From contig NZ_MAIQ01000001.1 in assembly GCF_001678845.1 (NCBI RefSeq), forward strand, positions 504,151-568,150: a DNA stretch of 64,000 bases, written 5' to 3'. How positions within the stretch are numbered: position 1 is the first letter of the stretch; every line of letters starts with the position of its first letter. Source of the DNA: Christensenella intestinihominis (GTDB lineage Bacteria > Bacillota > Clostridia > Christensenellales > Christensenellaceae). Position numbers and translations under genes: made by a program. Of this stretch, positions 1 through 7,739 are shown piece after piece. The notes under the pieces were generated by a model. It was not told where the DNA came from, did not search any database, and saw only the letters and a program-made list of their open reading frames with translations.

Positions 1-128
1 TTTTCTTCCAGCAAAGATTCAAATTGCTTGATGATTTCGTCCAGGAATTCATCAACCTGCTCCTGGTCGTAGCCGTTGAATTTTTTTGAAAATTCTTTTT
101 CCAGTATATCCTTTGGTGTGATATTCAT
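1..128 (-). CDS. divIVA: DivIVA-domain cell division protein (N-terminal fragment, cut by window edge)
   Basis: Only the first 42 codons lie in the window. The start codon is at 128 and the frame runs off position 1. The translation begins MNITPKDILEKEFSKKFNGY and continues with DQEQVDEFLDEIIKQFESLL. This is the DivIVA N-terminal domain, with the FSKKFNGYD..QVDEFLD pattern that inserts in curved membrane and opens a coiled coil. DivIVA marks poles and division sites in Gram-positive bacteria. It lies 23 bases downstream of sepF on the same strand, as in the usual ylm/sepF/divIVA cluster, although ylmG and ylmH, which often sit between them, are absent here. The C-terminal coiled coil cannot be judged. 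Confidence 0.9.
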   Translation of the reverse strand, partial: MNITPKDILEKEFSKKFNGYDQEQVDEFLDEIIKQFESLLEE

Positions 129-151
129 CGGTTTACCTCAATTATATTGGT

Positions 152-661
152 TTAGTCCCGTTCCAGATAGCCGCCAAAGCCAAAATCATCGACCGATTCC
201 GCAGCGTTCGTCGATACGTCGACATTATATGGCGCTACCACAAAAATATTCCTTGCCGCCTTCCGGATATTTCCGTTCAGCGCGTAAACCGCGCCGCTCA
301 CAAAATCCAGAATGCGCTGTGCAACATCGGTATCGAGCTCATCCAGATTGATAATAATCGGCTTCTTTTCCTTCAGATTATCGATAATACTCTGGGTGTC
401 TTCATAAGAAACAGGCTTATAAATCAATACGCGCACCTTGCTGGTGTCGGGTATTCCAACCACCTTGCCCGTATCGCCCCTGTGCTCCCTGCTTTTCTTG
501 GCAAATTTCTTTTCTTCTACCGGGGCCGGTTCATAATCGTCCGGCGGGAAGCTCATATCGTCATCCATCATATCCTGATCCTCATATTCGTCTTCATATT
601 CTTCTTCGTCCGTCGGTTCCAGTCCGATGAAAGAAAGTAATTTGTCTCCAATCTTAGCCAT
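152..661 (-). CDS. sepF: Cell division protein SepF
   Basis: This 169-residue protein starts with an amphipathic membrane-targeting helix (MAKIGDKLLSFIGL). A very acidic linker follows (about residues 18-50), and then the compact SepF domain (about 70-155) with VRVLIYKPVSYEDTQSI, PIIINLDELD and GNIRKAARNIFVVAP. SepF anchors FtsZ filaments to the membrane and binds FtsZ tails in the cytoplasm. The ATG is preceded by GGAGG at 8 bases. It lies 16 bases after yggS and just before divIVA, so it is probably cotranscribed with both. Length and order match the family. Confidence 0.97.
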   Translation of the reverse strand: MAKIGDKLLSFIGLEPTDEEEYEDEYEDQDMMDDDMSFPPDDYEPAPVEEKKFAKKSREHRGDTGKVVGIPDTSKVRVLIYKPVSYEDTQSIIDNLKEKKPIIINLDELDTDVAQRILDFVSGAVYALNGNIRKAARNIFVVAPYNVDVSTNAAESVDDFGFGGYLERD

Positions 662-677
662 GCATCAAGCCTCCTAC

Positions 678-1364
678 TTATTTATAAATTCTGCTGCCGA
701 AAATGGCCGTGCCTACGCGCACCATATTCGATCCTTCCAGAATCGCATCCTCATAATCATTGGACATCCCCATAGACAAATACCGGAATCCGGGAAAATC
801 CTTTTTCTTAGCGTCGTACAGCGCTTTTGCCTGTGCGAAAATCTTCCGCAGGTACGCGCGGTCGTCCGTATACGGCGCCACTGTCATAAAGCCCCGCAGG
901 CGGATTCGGTCAAACCCTGCAATCTGGTCCAAAAAAGCATCCACCTGTTCTAAATATAAACCGGATTTGCTTTCCTCTTTCGCAATATTCACTTCAATTA
1001 ACGCATCGAGATAAGCGTCCTTTTTAACACATTCCTTTTGCAGCTCCTGCGCCAGCGAAAAACGATCCAGGGAATGTAATAAAGCTACTCCATCATTAAT
1101 TATATACTTAACTTTATTCGTTTGCAACTGCCCAATCAGGTTCCATTCAATATCCTTGGGCAAAACCTCGCTTTTTTTTACAAATTCCTGCACGCGGTTC
1201 TCTCCAAAGCACCTCAAGCCTTCACGGTAAGCCGCTTCCACCACTTCCGCACCCACGGTTTTTGATACGGCGACAAGGGTAATATCCTCCGCCTTGCGCC
1301 CCGCGCGCTCTGCCGCGGACGCTATTTTTTCCCGCACACTTGCAATGTTTTCCGAAAGTCCCAT
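678..1364 (-). CDS. yggS: YggS/YlmE family pyridoxal-phosphate homeostasis protein
   Basis: At 228 residues this is the usual length for the PLPBP family, a fold-type III alanine-racemase-like barrel that binds pyridoxal 5-phosphate and buffers vitamin B6 and amino-acid pools without known catalysis. Visible family marks are ITLVAVSKTV, with the PLP-binding lysine in VSKT (about residue 35), GENRVQE, and WNLIGQLQTNK. The C-terminal LRGFMTVAP, YLSMGMSNDYEDAI and GSNMVRVGTAIFG segments are also present. The gene sits between the HlyD-like gene and sepF, the classical position of ylmE. The GAGG preceding its ATG is formed by the last codons of the upstream gene, so translation is probably coupled. 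Confidence 0.96.
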   Translation of the reverse strand: MGLSENIASVREKIASAAERAGRKAEDITLVAVSKTVGAEVVEAAYREGLRCFGENRVQEFVKKSEVLPKDIEWNLIGQLQTNKVKYIINDGVALLHSLDRFSLAQELQKECVKKDAYLDALIEVNIAKEESKSGLYLEQVDAFLDQIAGFDRIRLRGFMTVAPYTDDRAYLRKIFAQAKALYDAKKKDFPGFRYLSMGMSNDYEDAILEGSNMVRVGTAIFGSRIYK

Positions 1365-1369
1365 TTCAC

Positions 1370-2548
1370 TTACACCTCAACATGTTGACGCTCGGCCAGG
1401 GGGCTGTCCGCCTCCAGCGGGGTCACGATTGCGTTTCCATCCTTGATAATATCAACCGTTACGGGAACAAAGGTTTTCTCGCGGCCAACCACGACGTTGA
1501 CGCCCGTAACGCCATCCTTCTCCTTCAGTGCCTTTTCCGGAATCTTAAGCCCCGTAAATTGGGTAAACACCCTCGCATCTGTCCTGCGCACATTCAGGAG
1601 TTCCCCAATATCATCCGAAATTTCTATAATATAAAGATAATCATTCTCTTCCTTTACGGTTCCTGAAACAATTCCCTGATACTGCCGCGCTACATAATCA
1701 TTAAACGCAACGGAAAATTCCCGGTCGTTGGTAAATTCCGGAATTTCTTCTTCAGACCGGATCACCAGGTACCACTTATAGCTGTTGACCAGGCGGTAAA
1801 CAGGCTGCTCGGCTTCCTCGTCCACAGGCTCCTGCCCGCTTGTCGTCCCATTCAGGATATCTATGATGTCCGAGGACTTAATATTTTCTATATTGGCCGC
1901 ATTCAGCGCGTCCTCCGCGCCGTCAAAATAATAGCTCACCACGCCTGCCGCTGGCGCCGTCAGCTGCTGCCGCCAATTATCCACGCGCCCCGCGATCTCC
2001 GCTTCCTGCGTATAAAAGTCCTGCAGCTGCTGGTCCGGGGTAACGTTCTCTTTCAAATAGTTTTGCAGGTTCGCCATCAGCGACTTTAATTCGCGCTCCG
2101 CCGTAACGACGTCGCCTTCCGCCGTCCCGTTTATAATGCCGCGAAGCTCCGCCGCTTTTGCCGTAATTTGATTTTGCAGGTTCGCCAGGTCTTCGGACTG
2201 GAAGCCGTTCTCCTGATATTGTTCAATTTTGGTCTGGTAATCGATCAGGTCGTTCATGACCTTTTCATTATAGCCCCATTTATAAACTTCCATCACAGGG
2301 GCCTCCGCTTCCACGCGTTCCCCCTCGGAGGCGATGTAATTGGCCTTGCCGTAGTTTTGTGCGGAAACAACCTGCTCGTCCCTTACCACAACCGCTGCGG
2401 CTTCCGCCTCAAAAGGAATGGTTCCCTGTTCTACTTCCACAGTCTGTATATTGAAAATAAAAAAGAGAACGACAACTGCAACCACTGCGATAGCGCCAAT
2501 AAACAGGTAAAATTTAGGGTTTGCGCGTCTTCTCCGTTTTAATGCCAT
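1370..2548 (-). CDS. HlyD-like membrane-anchored protein of the sepF cluster
   Basis: I place the start at the ATG at 2548, giving MALKRRRRANPK. The in-frame ATG at 2557 overlaps the ribosome binding site GAAGG, so it is unlikely to be used. The protein has a basic N-terminus and one membrane helix (about residues 14-36). An extracytoplasmic part follows with a lipoyl/barrel-like beginning (VEQGTIPFEAEAAAVVVRDE), a helical hairpin (about 90-195), and then LTAPAAGVVSYYFDG. This matches the HlyD/adaptor-like proteins found next to sepF in many Clostridia, whose role is not established. No partner export ATPase is encoded nearby, so an adaptor role in transport is only a fold-based guess. It is first in the probable operon with yggS, sepF and divIVA. 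Confidence 0.8.
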   Translation of the reverse strand: MALKRRRRANPKFYLFIGAIAVVAVVVLFFIFNIQTVEVEQGTIPFEAEAAAVVVRDEQVVSAQNYGKANYIASEGERVEAEAPVMEVYKWGYNEKVMNDLIDYQTKIEQYQENGFQSEDLANLQNQITAKAAELRGIINGTAEGDVVTAERELKSLMANLQNYLKENVTPDQQLQDFYTQEAEIAGRVDNWRQQLTAPAAGVVSYYFDGAEDALNAANIENIKSSDIIDILNGTTSGQEPVDEEAEQPVYRLVNSYKWYLVIRSEEEIPEFTNDREFSVAFNDYVARQYQGIVSGTVKEENDYLYIIEISDDIGELLNVRRTDARVFTQFTGLKIPEKALKEKDGVTGVNVVVGREKTFVPVTVDIIKDGNAIVTPLEADSPLAERQHVEV

Positions 2549-2629
2549 GTTTTGCATCCTTCTTCAAATTGTCCAAGCTCTACCACATTCGGTAGCTTCG
2601 GGCATATTATACCACAATTTGATGAATTA

Positions 2630-3019
2630 TCATAGCTTTAATGTCACATCTACGGTATTTCCGGCCTCACTGTAATGGAAGCTGTCGGTCATCATTTTCA
2701 CAAGGTAAACGCCGCGGCCATTTTCATGCATCAACAGTTCTTCGGTCGTTACGTTCCGCGAAACAACCGGCCCCGTTTCAAATCCGCTTCCATTATCCGC
2801 GAGTATAATGTGCAGCCCATCCTTCCCATATTCCGCCTGGAGCTTGACTTCGTTTGCATCGGAATATTTAAATATATTGACCACCAGTTCGCTTAAAACA
2901 AGACGGATACGGTATGCTTGCTCGTCGTCGAGCTTTTTCTCCCGTTCCACTCCCATAATAACCGAACGAATCGCTTCATTTAATTCATTCAGGCTGAATA
3001 ATTTTTTTCTTACCAACAA
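2630..3019 (-). CDS. Anti-sigma factor serine kinase, RsbW/SpoIIAB type (intact ATP-binding motifs)
   Basis: This 129-residue GHKL/HATPase_c protein has all the nucleotide-binding motifs: the N box SELVVNIFKYS (Asn48), the G1 box ADNGSGF (Asp75) and the G2 box NGRGVYLVKMM (about 100-110). Such proteins bind and inhibit a sigma factor and phosphorylate a STAS antagonist. It lies downstream of the sigma gene on the same strand, after a 134-base gap carrying its own promoter-like site. The STAS and sigma partners are probably those encoded at 4303-4620 and 3154-3897, but this pairing is inferred. It differs sharply from the degenerate paralogue upstream of the sigma gene. Confidence 0.85.
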   Translation of the reverse strand: MLVRKKLFSLNELNEAIRSVIMGVEREKKLDDEQAYRIRLVLSELVVNIFKYSDANEVKLQAEYGKDGLHIILADNGSGFETGPVVSRNVTTEELLMHENGRGVYLVKMMTDSFHYSEAGNTVDVTLKL

Positions 3020-3054
3020 GATTCCATACCCCTAATGCTTTTTCTAAGGTATTC

Positions 3055-3079
3055 ATACCCCGCTGAAAAAGCAAGTAAC
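3055..3079 (-). promoter_or_regulatory. Candidate SigB-type promoter of the second anti-sigma gene
   Basis: On the minus strand GTTACT (3079-3074) and GGGTAT (3060-3055) are separated by 13 bases. The GGGTAT hexamer and this spacing fit the SigB-family -10 pattern, while the -35 matches only partly. A start site near 3048 would give a leader of about 30 bases to the ATG at 3019. This suggests, but does not show, that the sigma factor controls its own inhibitor. Confidence 0.4.
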
Positions 3080-3153
3080 GAAACAAATGTAAATTCATTT
3101 TGAACATCGTTTCGCAATGCCTCCGCTCTTTCGCGGAGGAGCCTTCCGTTTGC

Positions 3154-3897
3154 TTATTTTTTGTATACCATCGCCAGCTTGTTGAGGATTTTCCTCTCCA
3201 TGCGCGATACCTGCATCTGCGAAACGTTCAGCATATCCGCAACCTGCTTCTGGGTCTTGTTCCCAAGATAGCGCTGCTCGATGATTTTCTTTTCCGTATC
3301 GTTCAAAAGGCTCATGCAATAATTAATAAAATCATGGTTTTCAACATGCTCGAAGCTCGCATCTTCCTGCCCGAGAACATTGCCCAGGGAAAAATTCTCA
3401 CTGTCCGCCGCAAGCGCGCTGTCCAGCGACAAAACGTTATCCGCCTGCTGCATTTCCAGCACCTCGAGCACGCGTTCCACGGAAATATCCATTTCCTCCG
3501 CGATTTCCTTCGGCGAGGGCTTTTTCCCGTTGCGCGCCATATATTCCTGCGTATACAGCTTGATTTTTTTCAGCTGCTCCGTATCCCGCCTCGGAAGGCG
3601 CATTACCCTCGAGGAATCCCGGAAGTAGTTCTTGATTTCACCAATCAGGGACGGCGTCGCATAGCTGGAAAACTTAATTTCACGCTCCGGCTCAAACCGT
3701 TCGATCGCCTTTACAAGCGCGAGGCTTGCAACCTGGAAAAGGTCCTCATAGTCTACGCCCCTGCCGGCAAACTTTTTGGCGGCAATTTCCGCAATATACA
3801 GATACCGCTCAATCAATATATTCCTGATGTCCACATCATGGTTCTTTACATATAACTTAAACAGCTCATCGCTGTCCATTTTCGTATAATCCGCCAC
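3154..3897 (-). CDS. SigB/SigF/SigG-family RNA polymerase sigma factor
   Basis: I choose the GTG at 3897 (VADYTKMDSDELF), because GAGGAG lies 7 bases upstream of it. The longer reading from the ATG at 3939 has no good site and would overlap the previous gene. The 247-residue product has region 2 (LIERYLYIAEIAAKKFAG, YEDLFQVASLALVKAIERF, FSSYATPSLIGEIKNYFRD), region 3 (PSPKEIAEEMDISVERVLEVLEM) and region 4 (LLNDTEKKIIEQRYLGNKTQ, VADMLNVSQMQVSRMERKIL). The LPRR and LSLDSALAAD stretches look more like SigB than sporulation SigF. Order and spacing (STAS, anti-sigma, sigma) mirror rsbV-rsbW-sigB and spoIIA. A general stress role is more likely than a forespore role, but this is not proven. Confidence 0.9.
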   Translation of the reverse strand: MADYTKMDSDELFKLYVKNHDVDIRNILIERYLYIAEIAAKKFAGRGVDYEDLFQVASLALVKAIERFEPEREIKFSSYATPSLIGEIKNYFRDSSRVMRLPRRDTEQLKKIKLYTQEYMARNGKKPSPKEIAEEMDISVERVLEVLEMQQADNVLSLDSALAADSENFSLGNVLGQEDASFEHVENHDFINYCMSLLNDTEKKIIEQRYLGNKTQKQVADMLNVSQMQVSRMERKILNKLAMVYKK

Positions 3898-3916
3898 TGG
3901 AAAACTCCTCGTTTTT

Positions 3917-4303
3917 TTAGACCGCCGGTTTCTTTCCAAAGGAAACAGACTTCAGCATTCCATCTTCCTCTTCAAACTCCGCATCGTCGCTCAGAGACTG
4001 AATCATCAGTTTGCTGATTTCTTCGCTGAATCCCGTGCACTCGGCACACTCTTCACACAAAACCTGCCGTCCTTCGCCGCGCACCGTAACATATACGCGG
4101 TCGCCGCAATCCACAAGGATTTCAAGCGCTTCGCTTTTCTGCCTGCACAGGAATAAAATGCAGGACTCCGCAACGCAGGTTTTCAAATCCTCGATTTCGT
4201 CCACATCATACTCGCTGTTGCACGCAATCCCGGCAACCGCAAGGCGGATTGCTTTTAAATATTCCCGCTTTGCCGGGAACTGCATTTTTACCGTCTCAGC
4301 CAT
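3917..4303 (-). CDS. Cysteine-rich degenerate RsbW/SpoIIAB-like anti-sigma factor
   Basis: Position and overall pattern (an N-terminal strand, ...LKTCVAESCILFL..., VYVTVRGEGRQVL) show an anti-sigma factor of the GHKL fold, 128 residues long. The ATP-binding motifs are lost. The N-box Asn is replaced (VAESCILFLCR), the G1 Asp-x-Gly-x-Gly reads RGEGRQ, and no Gly-x-Gly G2 box is seen. It also has eight cysteines (28, 43, 48, 53, 66, 83, 86, 89), the last three as CEECAEC. It overlaps the STAS gene by one base (TAATG) and lies 19 bases before the sigma start, so it belongs to the sigma operon. I infer a non-kinase sigma-binding protein, possibly redox or metal responsive. A simple decayed gene is unlikely, since the frame and coupling are intact. 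Confidence 0.75.
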   Translation of the reverse strand: MAETVKMQFPAKREYLKAIRLAVAGIACNSEYDVDEIEDLKTCVAESCILFLCRQKSEALEILVDCGDRVYVTVRGEGRQVLCEECAECTGFSEEISKLMIQSLSDDAEFEEEDGMLKSVSFGKKPAV

Positions 4304-4620
4304 TATTCAGCCACCTCAATTTTAAAAACGTTCGTAAGGCCCGTCACATCAAAGATTTTAAACAGATATGGTTTTAATTCCTTGATTTCCATCGTGCCGC
4401 CATACTCTTTTACTTTTTTCAGAATGCTGACAAGAACGCCCAGCCCCGTGGAATCAATATACCGGAGCTCGCTGCATCCAATGGAAACATCCGTTTTGTG
4501 GCCTTCGATCGCCTCGTCCATCCTGCGTTTAAAAGCGCTTACGCTGTTGAGATCGAGGTCTCCGTCCAGGGTCACTAAAATTTTGTTTTTCTGGTCATCG
4601 AAATTCACTTGAATATCCAA
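4303..4620 (-). CDS. STAS-domain anti-anti-sigma factor (RsbV/SpoIIAA type)
   Basis: The start is taken as the TTG at 4620 (LDIQVNFDDQKNKILVTLDG), 7 bases after GGAGG. The ATG at 4647 lacks a site. The 105-residue product carries the STAS hallmark YIDSTGLGVLVSILKK, with the phosphorylatable serine in DSTG. When unphosphorylated such proteins sequester the anti-sigma kinase and free the sigma factor. First gene of the sigma operon. Because the adjacent anti-sigma protein lacks kinase motifs, phosphorylation would have to come from the intact kinase at 2630-3019 or from elsewhere. Confidence 0.9.
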   Translation of the reverse strand: MDIQVNFDDQKNKILVTLDGDLDLNSVSAFKRRMDEAIEGHKTDVSIGCSELRYIDSTGLGVLVSILKKVKEYGGTMEIKELKPYLFKIFDVTGLTNVFKIEVAE

Positions 4621-4691
4621 AGCTACACCTCCAAGATAATAGGTCATTTCTGTACCCGTTATTGATAAACGTCCATCGGTTTCATTAAACG

Positions 4692-4726
4692 AAAAAAACA
4701 GGGAAAATTACTTTTCCCTGTTTTTT
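4692..4726 (-). terminator. Rho-independent terminator of gdhA
   Basis: A near-perfect hairpin, AAAAAACAGGGAAAA, loop TTAC, then TTTTCCCTGTTTTTT. It lies just past the gdhA stop, and the T-run works on either strand. It separates gdhA from the sigma operon. Confidence 0.85.
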
Positions 4727-4743
4727 ATGCTTTCCCGGCTGTG

Positions 4744-6108
<1,365 letters not shown>

Positions 6109-6125
6109 TTAATCATTACTTTGAC

Positions 6126-6154
6126 ATTATAACAGTAATAAAATTCAAAAACAA
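6126..6154 (-). promoter_or_regulatory. gdhA promoter
   Basis: Reading toward gdhA: TTGTTT (6154-6149), a 17-base spacer, TATAAT (6131-6126). The leader is about 40 bases before the start codon. Confidence 0.7.
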
Positions 6155-6244
6155 GTGATTGCAGACGATTTACAGCCATTATTTTTCATTTTTTTGCAAT
6201 TTTTCATTTTTTTCTTTCATTTTTTGTTGCAAAATGTGACAATC

Positions 6245-6273
6245 TTGCGTTTTCCACTGCAATTTGTTACAAT
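6245..6273 (+). promoter_or_regulatory. Distal promoter upstream of the AI-2E-type transporter
   Basis: TTGCGT, a 17-base spacer and TACAAT. If used, it makes a leader of about 160 bases that contains the folded element at 6297-6375. The AT-rich stretch 6155-6240 between this and the gdhA promoter is full of short TTTTCATTTTT runs and holds no gene. Confidence 0.5.
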
Positions 6274-6296
6274 GAACCATATTCCATTTGTTATAT

Positions 6297-6375
6297 TGGT
6301 GGGGACCAATAAATTGCGGAGGCAGCACTGCTTTAAGCGGTGTTGCTTTTGTATTCCCGGAAAAATTCCCCACCA
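6297..6375 (+). other. Structured leader element, unrecognised
   Basis: A closing stem pairs TGGTGGGGA (6297-6305) with TCCCCACCA (6367-6375). Inside it, GCAGCACTGC (6322-6331) pairs with GCGGTGTTGC (6337-6346) using two G-U pairs around a TTTAA loop. GCGGAGG and TCCCGGAAAAA fill the remainder. There is no T-run, so it is not a terminator. It does not match a riboswitch class that I know. Confidence 0.45.
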
Positions 6376-6383
6376 TTTATTCG

Positions 6384-6413
6384 TTGTCACACCCGCATAC
6401 GGTAGTGTATAAT
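6384..6413 (+). promoter_or_regulatory. Proximal promoter of the AI-2E-type transporter
   Basis: TTGTCA, an 18-base spacer and TATAAT. It gives a short leader of about 20 bases before the ATG at 6440 and would bypass the folded element upstream. Confidence 0.6.
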
Positions 6414-6439
6414 GAAAATAATCTTTTTATGGAGCGGCT

Positions 6440-7660
6440 ATGAAGGTAGAATGGAATAAAAAATATACAACGATTGCTGTCTATACGGTTATTGTGGCGA
6501 CCATCGTCACAATGATTGTTTTGTTCTTCCTGAATATCCAGTTTTTCGGAAACGCAATTGGCGCTTTTTTCAAAATACTGATGCCTTTTATCGTGGGCTT
6601 TTGTATCGCCTACCTTTTGGTGCGCCCATGCCGTTTTGCAGAAAAGCATTGGTTTGCCTTTGTCGAGCGAAAGCGCCCGCATCCGCGAATGCGCCGTTCC
6701 CTTGCTATCCTTACCATAATCCTGATTGCGTTTGCCATTTTTGCGCTGCTCATTTATTTTATTATCCCACAGGTGGTTGCAAGCCTCACCATGCTGTTCA
6801 ATAATATTCCCATGTACCTCGACCAGCTTCAGGAATCTATTGTCGGCTTGCTCCGTTCCTGGAACCTGTACACGCCGGAAGTCGGCGAGCAAATCGCGAA
6901 TTTACGCAATACCGTGCTGAACCTTACGTCCTTCTTCGATAAACTGGTGGACGGCCTGCCCGGCATGATTACAAGCGTAGGCACCGGGCTTTTCAACTTC
7001 TTTGTCGGCCTGATTGTCAGTATCTATGTTGTTTTCGCCCGGGAAAAATTCAAGCGCCAGGCAAAAAAGCTGACTTATGCGCTTTTTACGCCCGGCTTTG
7101 CAGACAGGTTCCTCGGCGTGCTGCGGTATTCCAATAATGTATTTCTTGGCTTCATCAACGGCACCCTGATCGACGCGGCCTTCGTCGGAATTACTACCTT
7201 CATTTTCATGACGGTTTGCCAGTTCCCCTATGCCTTGCTGATTGCGGTCATTATTGGGTGTACGAATATCATCCCGTTTTTCGGGCCGTTTTTGGGCGCA
7301 ATCCCAAGCGCCGTCATCCTGCTGATTGTAGACCCCTGGTACGCCCTTGCATTCGTCGTTTTTATCCTGATCCTGCAACAGATCGACGGAAATATCGTAA
7401 TGCCAAAAATCGTGGGGCTCAACATCGGTATGTCCGCCTTTTGGGTGCTGTTTGCATTAATCCTGTTCGGCGGTTTGTTCGGCTTCTGGGGCATGCTTCT
7501 TGGGGTGCCGGTCTTTACGATCATCTATTCCCTGGTTAAAACCTGCATCAACCGCTCCCTTGAGAAGAAGGGCGTTTCTCCCAAAAAGTATCGCTACCCC
7601 AAGGACGTAATTGAAAAAAGCGCCGGGCGGAAACGCAAAAAGGCTCCGGACGAGCAATAA
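6440..7660 (+). CDS. AI-2E transporter family (PerM/YdiK-type) membrane protein
   Basis: This 406-residue protein starts at an ATG preceded by GGAG at 5 bases. About eight membrane helices are visible: two near the N-terminus (about 12-34 and 41-60), one at about 78-100, a long soluble segment (about 105-175), then the conserved C-terminal helices. Family marks include the FINGTLIDAAFVGITTFI region, GCTNIIPFFGPFLGAIPS, and QQIDGNIVMPKIVG. Members export small signals or ions, and the real substrate is uncertain. The tail is lysine/arginine rich. It stands alone, between divergent gdhA and a shared terminator. Confidence 0.9.
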   Translation: MKVEWNKKYTTIAVYTVIVATIVTMIVLFFLNIQFFGNAIGAFFKILMPFIVGFCIAYLLVRPCRFAEKHWFAFVERKRPHPRMRRSLAILTIILIAFAIFALLIYFIIPQVVASLTMLFNNIPMYLDQLQESIVGLLRSWNLYTPEVGEQIANLRNTVLNLTSFFDKLVDGLPGMITSVGTGLFNFFVGLIVSIYVVFAREKFKRQAKKLTYALFTPGFADRFLGVLRYSNNVFLGFINGTLIDAAFVGITTFIFMTVCQFPYALLIAVIIGCTNIIPFFGPFLGAIPSAVILLIVDPWYALAFVVFILILQQIDGNIVMPKIVGLNIGMSAFWVLFALILFGGLFGFWGMLLGVPVFTIIYSLVKTCINRSLEKKGVSPKKYRYPKDVIEKSAGRKRKKAPDEQ

Positions 7661-7668
7661 AACAAAAA

Positions 7669-7710
7669 CAAAGCCCGGCGAGGATAAGCTGCCGGGCTTT
7701 ATTTTTGTTT
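7669..7710. terminator. Bidirectional terminator between convergent genes
   Basis: AAGCCCGGC (7671-7679) pairs with GCCGGGCTT (7691-7699) and is flanked by A-rich and T-rich tracts. It serves the transporter on plus and the PQQ-propeller gene on minus. Confidence 0.85.
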
Positions 7711-7739
7711 TATTGAAATGAATAAATCGGGAATCCCCC

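Noticed and set aside
3119..3143. Hairpin CTCCGC/GCGGAG after the sigma gene as a terminator
   Set aside because: The stem is clear but no T-run follows on the minus strand, so I did not call it a terminator.
3154..4620. Sporulation spoIIA operon
   Set aside because: Gene order is the same, but the sigma protein resembles SigB more than SigF (LPRR and LSLDSALAAD stretches) and the middle protein lacks SpoIIAB kinase motifs. Without other sporulation genes in view I did not assign it.
4621..4690. Possible SigB promoter (GTTTAT near GGGTAC) upstream of the STAS gene
   Set aside because: The two elements are only about 7 bases apart, and no other pairing gives acceptable spacing.
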